Source: Brumimicrobium sp035497735
Lineage (GTDB): Bacteria > Bacteroidota > Bacteroidia > Flavobacteriales_D > Crocinitomicaceae
Assembly: GCA_035497735.1 (NCBI GenBank)
Contig: DATJCX010000071.1
Coordinates: forward strand, 221,374-285,373
Direction: 5' to 3'
Length of the DNA stretch: 64,000 nt
Part shown: positions 24,670 to 34,440 of the stretch, piece after piece
Numbering within the stretch: position 1 is the first letter of the stretch
How the letters are laid out: the number at the start of each line of letters is the position of its first letter
Translations under genes and position numbers: made by a program
The notes under the pieces: generated by a model
What the model was told of the DNA's origin: nothing
Seen by the model: only the letters and a program-made list of their open reading frames with translations
The model's database searches: none

Positions 24670-25733
24670 TGAAAAAATCTGGTATAATCGCCATTATCAT
24701 TTTAGTAGGCCTTACAGTTTTTACTGTAGTAAAATTAATGTCTAATAAAAAGAAAATCAATGAATCAAAAGAGTTTGTTGATAGATCTCAAATCCCGGTA
24801 GCGGTAAACGTAGCTTCAGTAAAGATGTTGGAATTAACGAAGGATATCTCTCGTCCAGCTATTATTGAACCAAATGAAATTGCAGGAATAGCATCTACAA
24901 TGCCAGGAAGACTTGAGTCTTTATCTATCGATTTAGGTTCAAAAGTTTCAAAAGGTCAGGTTATTGGAAAAGTAGATACTAAAACACTAGATGTTCAACG
25001 TAGAAACTTACAACTAACAGTTGCTAAGATGAAAACAGACTTTGATAGAAATAAGGAGTTGTACGAAGGGAATGCGCTTTCTGAAATGCAATACTTAGAT
25101 TCAAAGTTTGGTTACGAATCTAGAAAATTAGAACTAGAGCAATTGGAACAACAAATCAGTGATGCTTCAATCAAGTCTCCTTTATCAGGTGTGATTACTG
25201 AAAAGACAAATGTAGTAGGCGAATTTATCAACGCTGGTACACCAATCGCTATGGTTGTTGACGTTGACCCATTAAAGGTTTATGTTTACTTAAATCAAAG
25301 TGAGGTAAGATTTGTTTCTATGAATCAAGTGGTAGATATTACTTCTGTTATTTATCCAGGTGAAGTTTTCAAAGGAAGTGTATCTTATATTTCTCCAAAT
25401 GTGGATGCCAACTATAATTATAAAATAGAAATTAAAATACCTTCAAAAGACTATCCTACATTAAAGTCGGGGACTTATGTGAATGTAAACTTTACAACAG
25501 ATACAAAAGAACAAGTCCTTCAGATTCCTAAGAAAGCCTTAGTAGAAGGTGTGAAGAATGCTTACGTATTTATCCAAAATGGAGATAGAGCTGAGAGAAG
25601 AACTATTTTTGTAGGTCGTGAAAACGGCGAATACATCGAAGTAGTTGAAGGTCTTAAGGAAGGCGATAAGGTTGTTATAGATGGCCAAATTAATATTATT
25701 GACAATAGTTTAATTCAAGCAAAAGAAAATTAA
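24669..25733 (+). CDS. RND efflux periplasmic adaptor (membrane fusion protein)
   Basis: 354 residues. An N-terminal membrane anchor (residues ~5-25, GIIAIIILVGLTVFTVVKLM) without a lipobox cysteine. The barrel-sandwich (lipoyl-like) domain has LESLSIDLGSKVSKGQVIGKVD and DASIKSPLSGVITEK, with an alpha-hairpin in between (RRNLQLTVAKMKTD... about residues 105-160). A beta-barrel domain and membrane-proximal domain follow (ALVEGVKNAYVFIQNGDRAERR, VEGLKEGDKVVIDGQ). It links TolC-like protein and RND pump. Start overlaps the previous stop by one base (TAATG). Confidence 0.93.
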   Translation: MKKSGIIAIIILVGLTVFTVVKLMSNKKKINESKEFVDRSQIPVAVNVASVKMLELTKDISRPAIIEPNEIAGIASTMPGRLESLSIDLGSKVSKGQVIGKVDTKTLDVQRRNLQLTVAKMKTDFDRNKELYEGNALSEMQYLDSKFGYESRKLELEQLEQQISDASIKSPLSGVITEKTNVVGEFINAGTPIAMVVDVDPLKVYVYLNQSEVRFVSMNQVVDITSVIYPGEVFKGSVSYISPNVDANYNYKIEIKIPSKDYPTLKSGTYVNVNFTTDTKEQVLQIPKKALVEGVKNAYVFIQNGDRAERRTIFVGRENGEYIEVVEGLKEGDKVVIDGQINIIDNSLIQAKEN

Positions 25734-25736
25734 AAC

Positions 25737-28700
25737 ATGGCTTCAATTACAGAGGTTGCAATTAGACGACCATTACTTTTTACAGTAATATTTACTGTTC
25801 TTATATTATTTGGATTTATGAGTTATAGGACATTGAACTATAACTTACTTCCAAAGTTTGATATCCCAATTGTTTTGGTTCAAACTGTTTATCCGGGTGC
25901 CTCTTCTGATGAGGTGGAAAGCAGTGTAACCAAACATATTGAAGAGGCGATTTCCTCTTTAGAAGGATTGAAAGCAGTTCATTCAGATTCACGTGAAAGT
26001 GTTTCTATCATTACCATTGAGTTAAATCAAGGACAAGATGCAAAACAAGCGCAGCTAGATGCTGAGCGTAAGATTGCACAGATTATGGAAAAACTTCCAA
26101 GCCTTGATTTGATTCGGGAACCTGTTGTCTCTCGTTTCTCGATGGAGGATTTACCCATCATGCGATTAACGATTACTTCTAAATTATCATCAACGGAGAT
26201 TTACGATTTAATTGATTTAAAAGTAAAACCTGTCTTAACGAACGTTACTGGGATTGCACAAATCAATTTAATCGGAGGAACGGAGAGAGAAATCGAAGTT
26301 AAATTAGACAATGATAAATTAGCGACTTATAATATTAGTCCGTTAACGGTTCGTAGTTTGATTGCTAACGCTGGAATGTCTTTCCCTGCTGGTAAGATTG
26401 AAAGTGATGCATCTCGTTTTTCATTGCGTTTGGACGCAAAGTTGGATGATATTGAAACGCTGAAGAATACAATTATTAGAGAAGATGCTAACGGATCTAG
26501 AGTTTTATTGAGTGATATTGCAACAATTACCGATGGTAAACAGGAAGCAACTACACTAAATAGAATTAATGGACAGCCAGGTATTGGACTTGATATATTG
26601 AAGCAAACGGATGCGAATACTGTTTCTGTAGCACAAGATGTTAAAGAGAAGTTAGAAGAAATTAAAGAGGCTTATAAAGATGTTGATTTTGATTATGAAA
26701 TCGCTTCTGACCAATCCATCTTTACTTTGGCGTCAGCAAATGCGGTAATGGAAGACTTGTTCTTAGCTATTTTAATTGTAGCTGCAGTAATGGTTTTCTT
26801 CTTACACTCAGTACGTTCTTCAACTTTCGTTTTAGTGGCAATTCCATCAGCGATGATTCCTACATTTATTATGATGTGGGTTTTTGGATTTACATTGAAC
26901 CTGATGACCTTGATGGCAATGTCTCTTGTAGTAGGTATTCTTGTGGATGATAGTATTGTGGTCTTGGAGAATATTTACCGTCACATGGAAATGGGGAAAA
27001 ACAAGCGTGTAGCAGCTCTTGAAGGTAGAAATGAGATTGGGTTTACGGCACTTTCCATTACAATGGTGGATATTGTGGTTTTCCTTCCCTTGGCTTTATC
27101 AAGTGGATTGATCGGAAATATCTTGAAGGAATTCTCTTTGGTAGTAGTGTTCTCCACATTGATGTCACTGATGGTCGCCTTTACGCTTACACCTATGATG
27201 GCGTCTCGTTGGGGGAAAATACCTAAACTAACCAAGAAGACACTTTGGGGAAGAATTAACCTCGCTTTTGAAAGTGTAATTGATGGAATTAGAGATTTAT
27301 ATGTTTCTACTTTAAAGTGGACTTTAAATCACATGGTATTCACTTCGATTATTATTACTTTCTTATTCGGAATGACGGTTGTTTTCCTTCCTTATAAAGG
27401 ATTTATTAGTCCAACCTTTATGCAGGAAGCAGATAGGGGAGAATTTAACTTACAGATAGACTTGGCTCCTGAAACTCCATTGGCTCAAACCAATCAAGTT
27501 GTTTCAGAAATTGAGGATATGTTATTGTCCAATCCAGATGTTATCAACGTTTTCTCAAATGTTGGTACACAATCAGGTGAGATTGCAACAGATGCCTCAG
27601 GAAATAGTAACCTAGCAGAGATTTCTGTTCAATTGGTTGATAAAAATCTTCGTGATTATTCTACGGATGAATTTGGTCAAAGTTTAAGAGATTCACTAAG
27701 TAAGTACCCTGGACTTAAGGTAGTTGTTACACCTATCGGAATGGCTGGAAATAGTATTCCAGTTCAAATAGTTGTAAAAGGAACGGAAGAAGATAGTGTT
27801 AAGAAAGTTGCTGCAATGATTTTTGGAATAGTGAAAGATGTACCGGGCACAGATTTTGTGCGATATTCTACGAAATCTCCAAAAACGGATATTTCTATTA
27901 ACGTGGATAGAGAGAAAGCTTCTCTCTACGGACTTTCAGTTGCAGAAATTGGAGGTGCTGTTCAGTTGGCTTTCCAAGGAAATGATAGAAGTAGATTTAA
28001 GGATAAAGGAGAGGAATACAATATCAATATCATGCTGGATAGAGCTGATAAATATTCCATTGATGATGTTAGAAACTTAACGATTCAAAATCAGAAAGGT
28101 GCAATTGTTCGCTTACAAGATGTGGCTGATATTGAGGAAGTGGATGGTCAATCTGTAAGACAGCGTTTTGACAGAATGACTTCCATGCAAATTCAATCCT
28201 CCATTGTTAATAGACCGCTAGGAGACGTAATTAGAGACGTTGAAGCAGGTGTAGAAGCCTTGAATATTCCAACAGGAGTGGAAATTAGATTCCTTGGAGC
28301 TGCTGAAAACATGCAGGAATCAATGGAGAGTTTGGTTCTTTCGTTGGTATTGGGAATATTGTTGATTTACTTTATTATGGTGGCTTTGTATGAAAGTGTA
28401 TTATCACCATTTATCGTATTGTTCTCAATTCCTGTGTCTTTCGTAGGTGCTTTCTTAGCATTGGCTTTAACGATGAACCAATTATCAATCTTCGCGATGC
28501 TAGGTTTGATTATGTTACTCGGACTGGTCGCCAAGAACGCCATATTAATTGTCGATTTCGCCAATCATGAATTAAAGCGTGGAACTCCTGTTTATGAAGC
28601 TTTAATTTTAGCAGGTAGAGATAGAATTCGACCGATTATGATGACGACTTTAGCGATGGTGTTTGGTATGTTACCAATTGCAATGGCAACAGGAGACGGA

Positions 28701-28880
28701 GCAGAAGTGAAAAACGGAATGGCTTGGGTGATTATCGGTGGTTTAACTTCCTCGATGATTCTTACAGTGTTCCTAGTTCCATCCGTATTTATGATGTTCG
28801 AAAATATTAAGAAATTCTTTGGAATTGATACTGTTGCTAATATGCAAAAGATTGATCCTTTAGATGAAATAAAATCATAG
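25737..28880 (+). CDS. RND multidrug efflux permease (AcrB/HAE1 type)
   Basis: 1047 residues, normal length, with the 12-helix AcrB plan. The first helix is at ~13-30. The proton-relay double aspartate is in helix 4, SLVVGILVDDSIVVLENIYRH (near residues 398-418). Large periplasmic porter loops lie at ~40-330 and ~565-860. The second helix set ends with MMTTLAMVFGMLPIA and LVPSVFMMF. The DD pair places it with hydrophobe/amphiphile exporters rather than heavy-metal pumps, unlike the CzcA-type pump at 62.5 kb. It ends the regulator-TolC-adaptor-pump operon, followed by a strong terminator. Confidence 0.95.
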   Translation: MASITEVAIRRPLLFTVIFTVLILFGFMSYRTLNYNLLPKFDIPIVLVQTVYPGASSDEVESSVTKHIEEAISSLEGLKAVHSDSRESVSIITIELNQGQDAKQAQLDAERKIAQIMEKLPSLDLIREPVVSRFSMEDLPIMRLTITSKLSSTEIYDLIDLKVKPVLTNVTGIAQINLIGGTEREIEVKLDNDKLATYNISPLTVRSLIANAGMSFPAGKIESDASRFSLRLDAKLDDIETLKNTIIREDANGSRVLLSDIATITDGKQEATTLNRINGQPGIGLDILKQTDANTVSVAQDVKEKLEEIKEAYKDVDFDYEIASDQSIFTLASANAVMEDLFLAILIVAAVMVFFLHSVRSSTFVLVAIPSAMIPTFIMMWVFGFTLNLMTLMAMSLVVGILVDDSIVVLENIYRHMEMGKNKRVAALEGRNEIGFTALSITMVDIVVFLPLALSSGLIGNILKEFSLVVVFSTLMSLMVAFTLTPMMASRWGKIPKLTKKTLWGRINLAFESVIDGIRDLYVSTLKWTLNHMVFTSIIITFLFGMTVVFLPYKGFISPTFMQEADRGEFNLQIDLAPETPLAQTNQVVSEIEDMLLSNPDVINVFSNVGTQSGEIATDASGNSNLAEISVQLVDKNLRDYSTDEFGQSLRDSLSKYPGLKVVVTPIGMAGNSIPVQIVVKGTEEDSVKKVAAMIFGIVKDVPGTDFVRYSTKSPKTDISINVDREKASLYGLSVAEIGGAVQLAFQGNDRSRFKDKGEEYNINIMLDRADKYSIDDVRNLTIQNQKGAIVRLQDVADIEEVDGQSVRQRFDRMTSMQIQSSIVNRPLGDVIRDVEAGVEALNIPTGVEIRFLGAAENMQESMESLVLSLVLGILLIYFIMVALYESVLSPFIVLFSIPVSFVGAFLALALTMNQLSIFAMLGLIMLLGLVAKNAILIVDFANHELKRGTPVYEALILAGRDRIRPIMMTTLAMVFGMLPIAMATGDGAEVKNGMAWVIIGGLTSSMILTVFLVPSVFMMFENIKKFFGIDTVANMQKIDPLDEIKS

Positions 28881-28900
28881 TTTAGTTCATATAAAATAGC

Positions 28901-28931
28901 AAACGCCTTACAAATTTGTAAGGCGTTTTTT
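28901..28931 (+). terminator. Intrinsic terminator after RND operon
   Basis: A perfect 28-base palindrome with 14-base arms AAACGCCTTACAAA and TTTGTAAGGCGTTT, followed by TTT. It stands 20 bases after the pump stop. Confidence 0.9.
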
Positions 28932-28991
28932 ATTGATTATCGTTTAGGCATTATAGCCTGCTTAATATAAATTTAAGGGAATTTGGAATTA

Positions 28992-29276
28992 CTATTTGTA
29001 GTTACTGTATTTCGAACTTTTCTTGCTTTCTAAATCTAAATAAAGTTGTTCCACCTTCTCTCTTGCCCATGGAGTCTTTCTTAAAAACGTGAGACTAGAT
29101 TTCATCGTAGGATTACTCTTAAAACAGTTGATATTGATTCTATTCGCTAATTCTTCCCAACTATAATAGGCAGTCAAAGATTCCATAACTTCTTTTAGGG
29201 TAACTCCATGTAATGGATTATTAGGTTGGCTTTCTTTTTTCGGATTACTTGTTTTCATCGAGATGTTTTTATTCAT
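28992..29276 (-). CDS. VF530 family (DUF2132) DNA-binding protein
   Basis: 94 residues, the core (~20-85) matching VF530: NPLHGVTLKEVMESLTAYY, SWEELANRININCF, then PTMKSSLTFLRKTPWAREKV. It is a small all-helical protein reported to bind DNA in one structure; its cellular role is unknown. The first ~18 residues are a variable basic tail, and the start could instead be the ATG six codons in. It is convergent with the RND operon and alone on its strand. Confidence 0.87.
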   Translation of the reverse strand: MNKNISMKTSNPKKESQPNNPLHGVTLKEVMESLTAYYSWEELANRININCFKSNPTMKSSLTFLRKTPWAREKVEQLYLDLESKKSSKYSNYK

Positions 29277-29573
29277 TAATGCTTAGAAATAATACGTCTG
29301 TTTAACTGTTATCTTTTGTCAATTAAGCTTCCGTACTGAATGTAAATATACGAAATAATGACAAGTTCTCTTATTAAGAGCCTTCAATATGTGAAATCAA
29401 GGACTTCTCTACAACTATTTCTGTTATATTTTAGAAGTTTAAAACACGCACTTCATGTATAATATAGATGTATTGTTTGGTAAGCTTAAATTTTTCACCT
29501 AATTTAGTACCGCTATATTTTAAAAGGAAACTCTAATTTTAGTCGTAATTTATTTTTAAAACTTCAATTTATA
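29277..29573. other. Intergenic region, 297 bases
   Basis: AT-rich, between the divergent VF530 and UVR-motif genes. A short palindrome, CTCTTATTAAGAG, lies near 29370. I see no TAnnTTTG box, terminator, RNA gene or credible small frame. Confidence 0.4.
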
Positions 29574-30452
29574 ATGAGTACAAAACTTTCATCTATCATA
29601 CTATTTTCAAAGAGATTACTTGTAATAGCTTTTCTATTTGTCTTACCATCTATAGGTTTTTCTCAAGAAACTGAGAATGTAAAAAGAATAAAAGCAATAA
29701 CCGAAGAAATTCACGAAGCTATCCAAATTGAGGATTACGAAAAAGCAAGGGTTTTAAATAGAGAAAAAAGAATCCGTTTGGAAATAGAACAAGCTATTAG
29801 TAATGAAGACTTTGAAAAAGCAGCCAAGCTAAAGAGGTCACTTACAGAGGAGGAAGATCTAAAAATCAATCCCGATATAATATTGACGCCCAAATCAGCG
29901 CCAGAACCAGTGGTTGTTGAGAAGGAAGAGCGTCATGAGAGATCAGAAAAAGTTAGAGAAAAAGATACGCATTATAGTACAAAACCTGGGTTATATCTTG
30001 AGTTTCAGCCAATAGGCTTTGGTTATTTTCCAGATCATGATAGATTAGGATTTGATGTGTCGTTCCGTTTAGGAAGTAGATTCTCTAGTAAAGTACCTAA
30101 GAAGTTTAGAGTTGGTTTTGATATGCAATGGGTGAATTTATCTGTTCTTGTTTCACCTGAACCAGTTATTAGTCTTGCGCCTGTGCGACCAGGAATTTTT
30201 CTTGGATTAGCTGTTAATGAAAGATTTGGAATTAATTACAACTTTAACTTTGGGCCTAATGTTCACTTCTTAAGTGCGGATGATTTCCCGTTTAGTTCTG
30301 ACGTAGAATTCGGGATAGCAGCAACCAATAGTGTAGCTTTTAGAATTAATAAGTTTGGTGTTGGTTTAACTTACCATACAACGATGGGGGTATACCCTTA
30401 TTCTGGATATTCTTCACACGTAGTCGGTGCTTTTGTGGGAATGAAATTTTAA
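29574..30452 (+). CDS. Exported protein with UVR-like helical motifs
   Basis: 292 residues. The signal peptide runs to about residue 30 (ending IGFSQE). Residues ~32-88 hold two tandem UvrB/UvrC-like hairpins: EIHEAIQIEDYEKARVLNRE then EIEQAISNEDFEKAAKLKRS. A charged linker (~95-138) follows. The last ~155 residues are glycine- and aromatic-rich alternating strands, ending in FVGMKF, like an 8-stranded outer-membrane barrel. The likely location is the outer membrane with the UVR region in the periplasm. UVR motifs normally mediate cytoplasmic protein contacts, so their use here is odd. Nothing around it indicates function. Confidence 0.72.
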   Translation: MSTKLSSIILFSKRLLVIAFLFVLPSIGFSQETENVKRIKAITEEIHEAIQIEDYEKARVLNREKRIRLEIEQAISNEDFEKAAKLKRSLTEEEDLKINPDIILTPKSAPEPVVVEKEERHERSEKVREKDTHYSTKPGLYLEFQPIGFGYFPDHDRLGFDVSFRLGSRFSSKVPKKFRVGFDMQWVNLSVLVSPEPVISLAPVRPGIFLGLAVNERFGINYNFNFGPNVHFLSADDFPFSSDVEFGIAATNSVAFRINKFGVGLTYHTTMGVYPYSGYSSHVVGAFVGMKF

Positions 30453-30464
30453 TAGGGCTTCACC

Positions 30465-31001
30465 TTATCTTTTTACTCTTCTCACTTTTTCTTGAGGCCA
30501 AGATGAGAATATTTTATTAAGCACTCTCATTGATGCGCGATTTTCTATAAGTACTTGGTATTTGACCAGATTGCCTGATTGACTTTTTATTTGGATATTA
30601 TTGTTGATTCCTTCTTTATTGGTAAGCACTCTCATCGTATTGCTCACAACTGGATCTTCTCTTGTTTCTACGAACTTAATTTTGACGTGTTTTATCTGCG
30701 CTAAAGAATAACTTGTACTTTCTCTATTGTACTCAATAACAAGGCCTGTGCTAGAAAATATAATACTACCAATTCGTTCAAACTCTTCAACAGCATGTGT
30801 TCTAAATGCATATATTAATTGAAATATTACTAAAAGACTCACAAAAAACAGGTTTGAATAGTGAGGTGGCTCATTATCGGAGGTAAGAATTGCAGAAATA
30901 ATAAGGCTAATAAATAGACCAACTATGATGTAGGTATAGATTTTGCTTCCTTTAGTTTTTATCGGCTTGACAATTGCTAATTTGAATCTGTAACTGTCCA
31001 T
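30465..31001 (-). CDS. Membrane protein with PH-like domain
   Basis: 178 residues. Two helices (residues ~23-41, YIIVGLFISLIISAILT, and ~50-65, LFFVSLLVIFQLIYAF) are followed by ~110 cytoplasmic residues with a beta-rich pattern (IIFSSTGLVIEYNRESTSYSL, IKHVKIKFVETRED) that fits the bacterial PH domain. It is the last gene of the dapB-lepB-wbqC transcription unit, with eight bases between it and the wbqC-like gene. Function unknown. Confidence 0.68.
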   Translation of the reverse strand: MDSYRFKLAIVKPIKTKGSKIYTYIIVGLFISLIISAILTSDNEPPHYSNLFFVSLLVIFQLIYAFRTHAVEEFERIGSIIFSSTGLVIEYNRESTSYSLAQIKHVKIKFVETREDPVVSNTMRVLTNKEGINNNIQIKSQSGNLVKYQVLIENRASMRVLNKIFSSWPQEKVRRVKR

Positions 31002-31009
31002 GAAAACGC

Positions 31010-31621
31010 TTACTTTATTTCTTGCTTGTTGCTAGTTAGTCTTTTTCTTGCCAGAGGACCTTCGTTCAGTAATAAGTCAAGAATAGAAAGGTTCGGGTAG
31101 AATGGCATCTTGTCTGAAAAGACTTGAATATACCTTTCCTGCTCAATATCAAAGTTCTTTTTGTCGAGAGAAATTCTGTAATCCGATTTGTCGATAGGAG
31201 AGTGGTACTGCTCACTAAAAGATACCTCAATATCCAAGTCCAACCATTTTAGAAGTTGCCTAAAAATAGTGTCATTATACTTATACAGAATAGGTTCTTC
31301 GTGATAAATCAATTCCCTGATTTGTTCGCCATAATAAAAGAAATATGGAGCATGCTGATAGCTACTTACAATGGCCATCCAATGATCTTTTCGCCAATCT
31401 GTTTTATAACATACTTTCACTTCCTTAACGATGGATTGACTTCCGTTTGGTCGAATAACAGGAACGGTAAGATACATTGGACCATTACTTTCCAGGATTT
31501 GTGCTCTATTTCGCCATGTTTGCTTCTTGTAAAGTTCATGCAAATCAATTACAATCGCTTTGTGTTTAACAATGGATTGAAAATAGGGAATAGGTGCAAA
31601 GAAACTTGTTGAATACAGCAT
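31010..31621 (-). CDS. WbqC family protein
   Basis: 203 residues of the WbqC-like family, with family features FFAPIPYFQSIVKH, KQTWRNRAQILESNGP, LTVPV, and DWRKDHWMAIVSSYQHAPYF. WbqC-like proteins occur in O-antigen gene clusters and as a free-standing gene beside lepB in Bacteroidota; the reaction is unknown to me. Its ATG overlaps the lepB stop by one base (TAATG). The C-terminal ~50 residues, rich in charged and aromatic residues, end in a lysine tail. Confidence 0.85.
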   Translation of the reverse strand: MLYSTSFFAPIPYFQSIVKHKAIVIDLHELYKKQTWRNRAQILESNGPMYLTVPVIRPNGSQSIVKEVKVCYKTDWRKDHWMAIVSSYQHAPYFFYYGEQIRELIYHEEPILYKYNDTIFRQLLKWLDLDIEVSFSEQYHSPIDKSDYRISLDKKNFDIEQERYIQVFSDKMPFYPNLSILDLLLNEGPLARKRLTSNKQEIK

Positions 31622-33531
31622 TATTTAATTTTCGTAAACAATCTATTCCAACGAATTCCACCTTCTGTAGCATTCTTAGAGAACCATACCATCGATGCTT
31701 TACCGATAATGTGGTCTTCAGGTACAAAGCCCCAAACTCTAGAGTCGGCTGAATTGAATCTATTATCTCCCATCATCCAGTAGTAATTCATCTCAAAGGT
31801 ATAAGTTGTTGCCTCCTTATTATCGATATAGTACTTTCCGTCTTTCTCTTCGAAAGTATGTAATTCATAAGCTGTAATTACCCTTTCGTACCAAGCAACG
31901 TTGTGTGGGTTTAATTCAATGGTTTCTCCCTTTTTAGGTACCCAGAATGACTCAAAGTTCGCTACAGTATTGTTGTTTTCAAAAGATTTTGGATAGTAAT
32001 TTAAATTGTCTACTTTTTGTGTAGCGGTCATACTTTCAATATCCTTTCTTTGTGGATTAACCAAAGTGAATTCCGCACCAGAATTATCTCTTTGAAGTGC
32101 TGCTAATTCATTGGCAGTGATGTTCATGATAATTCCGTTATTGGTTTGATAGTAATCTCTATCTTTTTCTAATCCGTATTTAGAAATCATAACTTTAGGA
32201 GAAGAAAGATTGTAATTCGTCACCATGTACTGTAAGTTTTGATGTTCGAAAATAGGGGCAGCCTCTCCGTTTACGTAAACTTGTGCATCTACTATTTTGA
32301 TTGAATCTCCAGCGATACCAATACAACGTTTGATATAGTTCTCTCTTTTATCTACTGGTCGGTAAACAGTTCCATAATGCTCAATCATACGACCTTCCAT
32401 GTAAGAATAAGTACGCTTTTCTTCAGCGATTTCATATCTTGCTTTGTCTCTCCAAGTGTCAATGTTGTCAATAAACTCTTGGTAAATTGCATCGATTTCT
32501 TTTTGAACGTTTTTATCCAACTTAAGTGCTTCCAACTGCATGATAGAATCTAAAGCAGCACCTTCGTAGGTTGCCGATAATTGCTCTCTTCTTTTCTCTA
32601 AAGCAGCGTTTGCATTTGGAATTCTTTTTCTATCTATAGATTCTTCGAAAAGTCTTCTAGCTTCGTTGTTTACAATTCCATGGTAGTCATGTCCCATCAA
32701 TCCATTCGGCATTCTTGGGTCATAAACAGCTGTATCTCCTGAAGGGTAATTGAATACAACAACGTCGTAATTCTTAACATCTCTAAACTTTGGAAGTCTT
32801 GTGTATTTCACCGTTTCAATTGTGGAATACGACTTGATATTTAACCAAGGAATCGTGTTGTGTGCCAATGGGAATGAAACCGGTGTATTGGGAATTCTTG
32901 AACCGTAGGTCAGTTTGTTTACGACAAGAAAATCACCAACTAAAAGCGTTTTCTCCATGGATCCTGTTGGAATTTGGAATGGTTCAAAAACATAAGTTCT
33001 AATTCCACTCGCTGCAATTAAAGCAAATAAAATAGTATCTCCCCATTCTTTAATAATTGTTTTAGCTCCTTGTTTTTTCTTTTGTAAAGCACCCAAAGTA
33101 AAAGCTAGAATATGACCAATGATTGGTAAAGAAAGTAAGAGTACGAGATGATCCCCATTTTTTCTTCTTTCGATATCCATTTGATTTTCCCAGTCTGTTG
33201 TGTATGTCGGCTTTAAAGATTCGTCATTCGCTATCTTCGCCATGATAATAAACGGGAAGAAGATACCTTGTAATGTATCGGTAAACGAAAAGAAACCAAA
33301 CTTACGGATATAACTAACGTTGATAATCATCCACATAAAAATGTGAATTCCAGGAATCAACATTAAGAAACTCCACCAAAATGGCTGTCCAGCAATTCTT
33401 AACGCAACGGAATAGTTATATCCCGGTATTAGCGCTTCCCATGTTTGGTGTTCAGACTTAGGAAAACTCTTCCACCACATTCCTAAATAGGGGAAGATTA
33501 AGAAAAATAAATAAAAATAAATTACTGACAT
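31621..33531 (-). CDS. lepB: Signal peptidase I with N-terminal membrane domain and insertion
   Basis: 636 residues, far longer than ordinary bacterial LepB (about 325). Residues ~1-115 are an extra membrane domain (several helices, EALIPGYNYSVALR) that resembles the DUF5684-type module often fused to LepB in Bacteroidota. After a linker, the peptidase begins near residue 170. The catalytic serine is in PTGSMEKTLLVGD (~190). The general-base lysine is in IKRCIGIAGDS (~398), and the box E motif GDNRFNSADSRVWG is near 595. The roughly 200 residues between serine and lysine, and another long stretch before GDNR, are insertions. It removes signal peptides at the outer face of the inner membrane. 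It lies 13 bases after dapB. Confidence 0.93.
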   Translation of the reverse strand: MSVIYFYLFFLIFPYLGMWWKSFPKSEHQTWEALIPGYNYSVALRIAGQPFWWSFLMLIPGIHIFMWMIINVSYIRKFGFFSFTDTLQGIFFPFIIMAKIANDESLKPTYTTDWENQMDIERRKNGDHLVLLLSLPIIGHILAFTLGALQKKKQGAKTIIKEWGDTILFALIAASGIRTYVFEPFQIPTGSMEKTLLVGDFLVVNKLTYGSRIPNTPVSFPLAHNTIPWLNIKSYSTIETVKYTRLPKFRDVKNYDVVVFNYPSGDTAVYDPRMPNGLMGHDYHGIVNNEARRLFEESIDRKRIPNANAALEKRREQLSATYEGAALDSIMQLEALKLDKNVQKEIDAIYQEFIDNIDTWRDKARYEIAEEKRTYSYMEGRMIEHYGTVYRPVDKRENYIKRCIGIAGDSIKIVDAQVYVNGEAAPIFEHQNLQYMVTNYNLSSPKVMISKYGLEKDRDYYQTNNGIIMNITANELAALQRDNSGAEFTLVNPQRKDIESMTATQKVDNLNYYPKSFENNNTVANFESFWVPKKGETIELNPHNVAWYERVITAYELHTFEEKDGKYYIDNKEATTYTFEMNYYWMMGDNRFNSADSRVWGFVPEDHIIGKASMVWFSKNATEGGIRWNRLFTKIK

Positions 33532-33544
33532 TCTTTTCGTTTTT

Positions 33545-34270
33545 TTATGATAGTTGAAGGACGTCCTTCATTGTAAATATTCCTTTTTTGTTTTGTATCC
33601 ATTCGGCTGCGATAATCGAACCCAATGCAAATCCTTTTCTATTGTGTGCCTCATGACGGATGGAAATCGTGTCTATATCCGACTCGTAAGAGATGATATG
33701 TGTTCCTTTTACATCGTTCTCGCGAACAGCTTCAATTCTTAACGAAGAAATTTTCGCTTTATTTTTGTTTGATTGTGGACAATACCAGTTTTCGAGTCGC
33801 GAATTATTTTCAATCAAATCTTCTGCTAAAGTAATCGCTGTTCCACTTGGTGCATCTAGCTTCTCCGTATGGTGAATTTCTTTCACATTAGCTTGGTAAT
33901 CCGTATGCGCATTCATCAATTGTGCTAATTGCTCATTCAATTTAAAGAATAAGTTGACGCCAATACTAAAGTTGGAAGCATGAATCAAAGCGCCATTGCG
34001 TTCTTCTACCCATTTTGTGACTTCGTTTAAATGATCGTTCCAGCCTGTTGTTCCTACAATTGTGGGAATGTTGTGCTGAAGTAGAAAGTCAATGTTTGAA
34101 AGTACTGTTTTTGGCGTTGAAAAGTCTATTGCTACATCTGCACCTTTAATGTTTTCAATTGATAAGGGATTTTCTGATGTAATTTTAGCAACTACTTGGT
34201 GACCTCTTGCAGGAAGGAGTTTTTCAATCTCTTTCCCCATTTTACCATAGCCAACAAGTACGATTTTCAT
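33545..34270 (-). CDS. dapB: 4-hydroxy-tetrahydrodipicolinate reductase
   Basis: 241 residues. NAD(P)-binding start MKIVLVGYGKMGKEIEKL, then DFSTPKTVL and GTTGWNDH. The catalytic block is EIHHTEKLDAPSGTA, with the histidine pair and lysine, then the C-terminal domain (SYESDIDTISIRHEAHNRKGFALG). It catalyses the second committed step of diaminopimelate and lysine synthesis, feeding peptidoglycan. It is the first gene in the dapB-lepB-wbqC-PH operon, a conserved order in Flavobacteriia. Confidence 0.96.
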   Translation of the reverse strand: MKIVLVGYGKMGKEIEKLLPARGHQVVAKITSENPLSIENIKGADVAIDFSTPKTVLSNIDFLLQHNIPTIVGTTGWNDHLNEVTKWVEERNGALIHASNFSIGVNLFFKLNEQLAQLMNAHTDYQANVKEIHHTEKLDAPSGTAITLAEDLIENNSRLENWYCPQSNKNKAKISSLRIEAVRENDVKGTHIISYESDIDTISIRHEAHNRKGFALGSIIAAEWIQNKKGIFTMKDVLQLS

Positions 34271-34440
34271 ATTGCTTAATTTTAGTCTTCTACAAATTTA
34301 GTATAATCTTGAATTAAATGTGAAATTTAAGAAAAATTTAGAGAACAGAGTTAGCGTTTTAAGGCAAACTAAAAGGAATGAAATGTTTCATTAAGTTTGA
34401 TTTCCTAGCCTATTCTTTATCGCTCCCAAGATGTAGTGTT

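Noticed and set aside
29295..29300. CGTCTG as another ECF -10
   Set aside because: No GCAACCC-like -35 at 14-15 bases upstream, and it does not precede a gene at a suitable distance.
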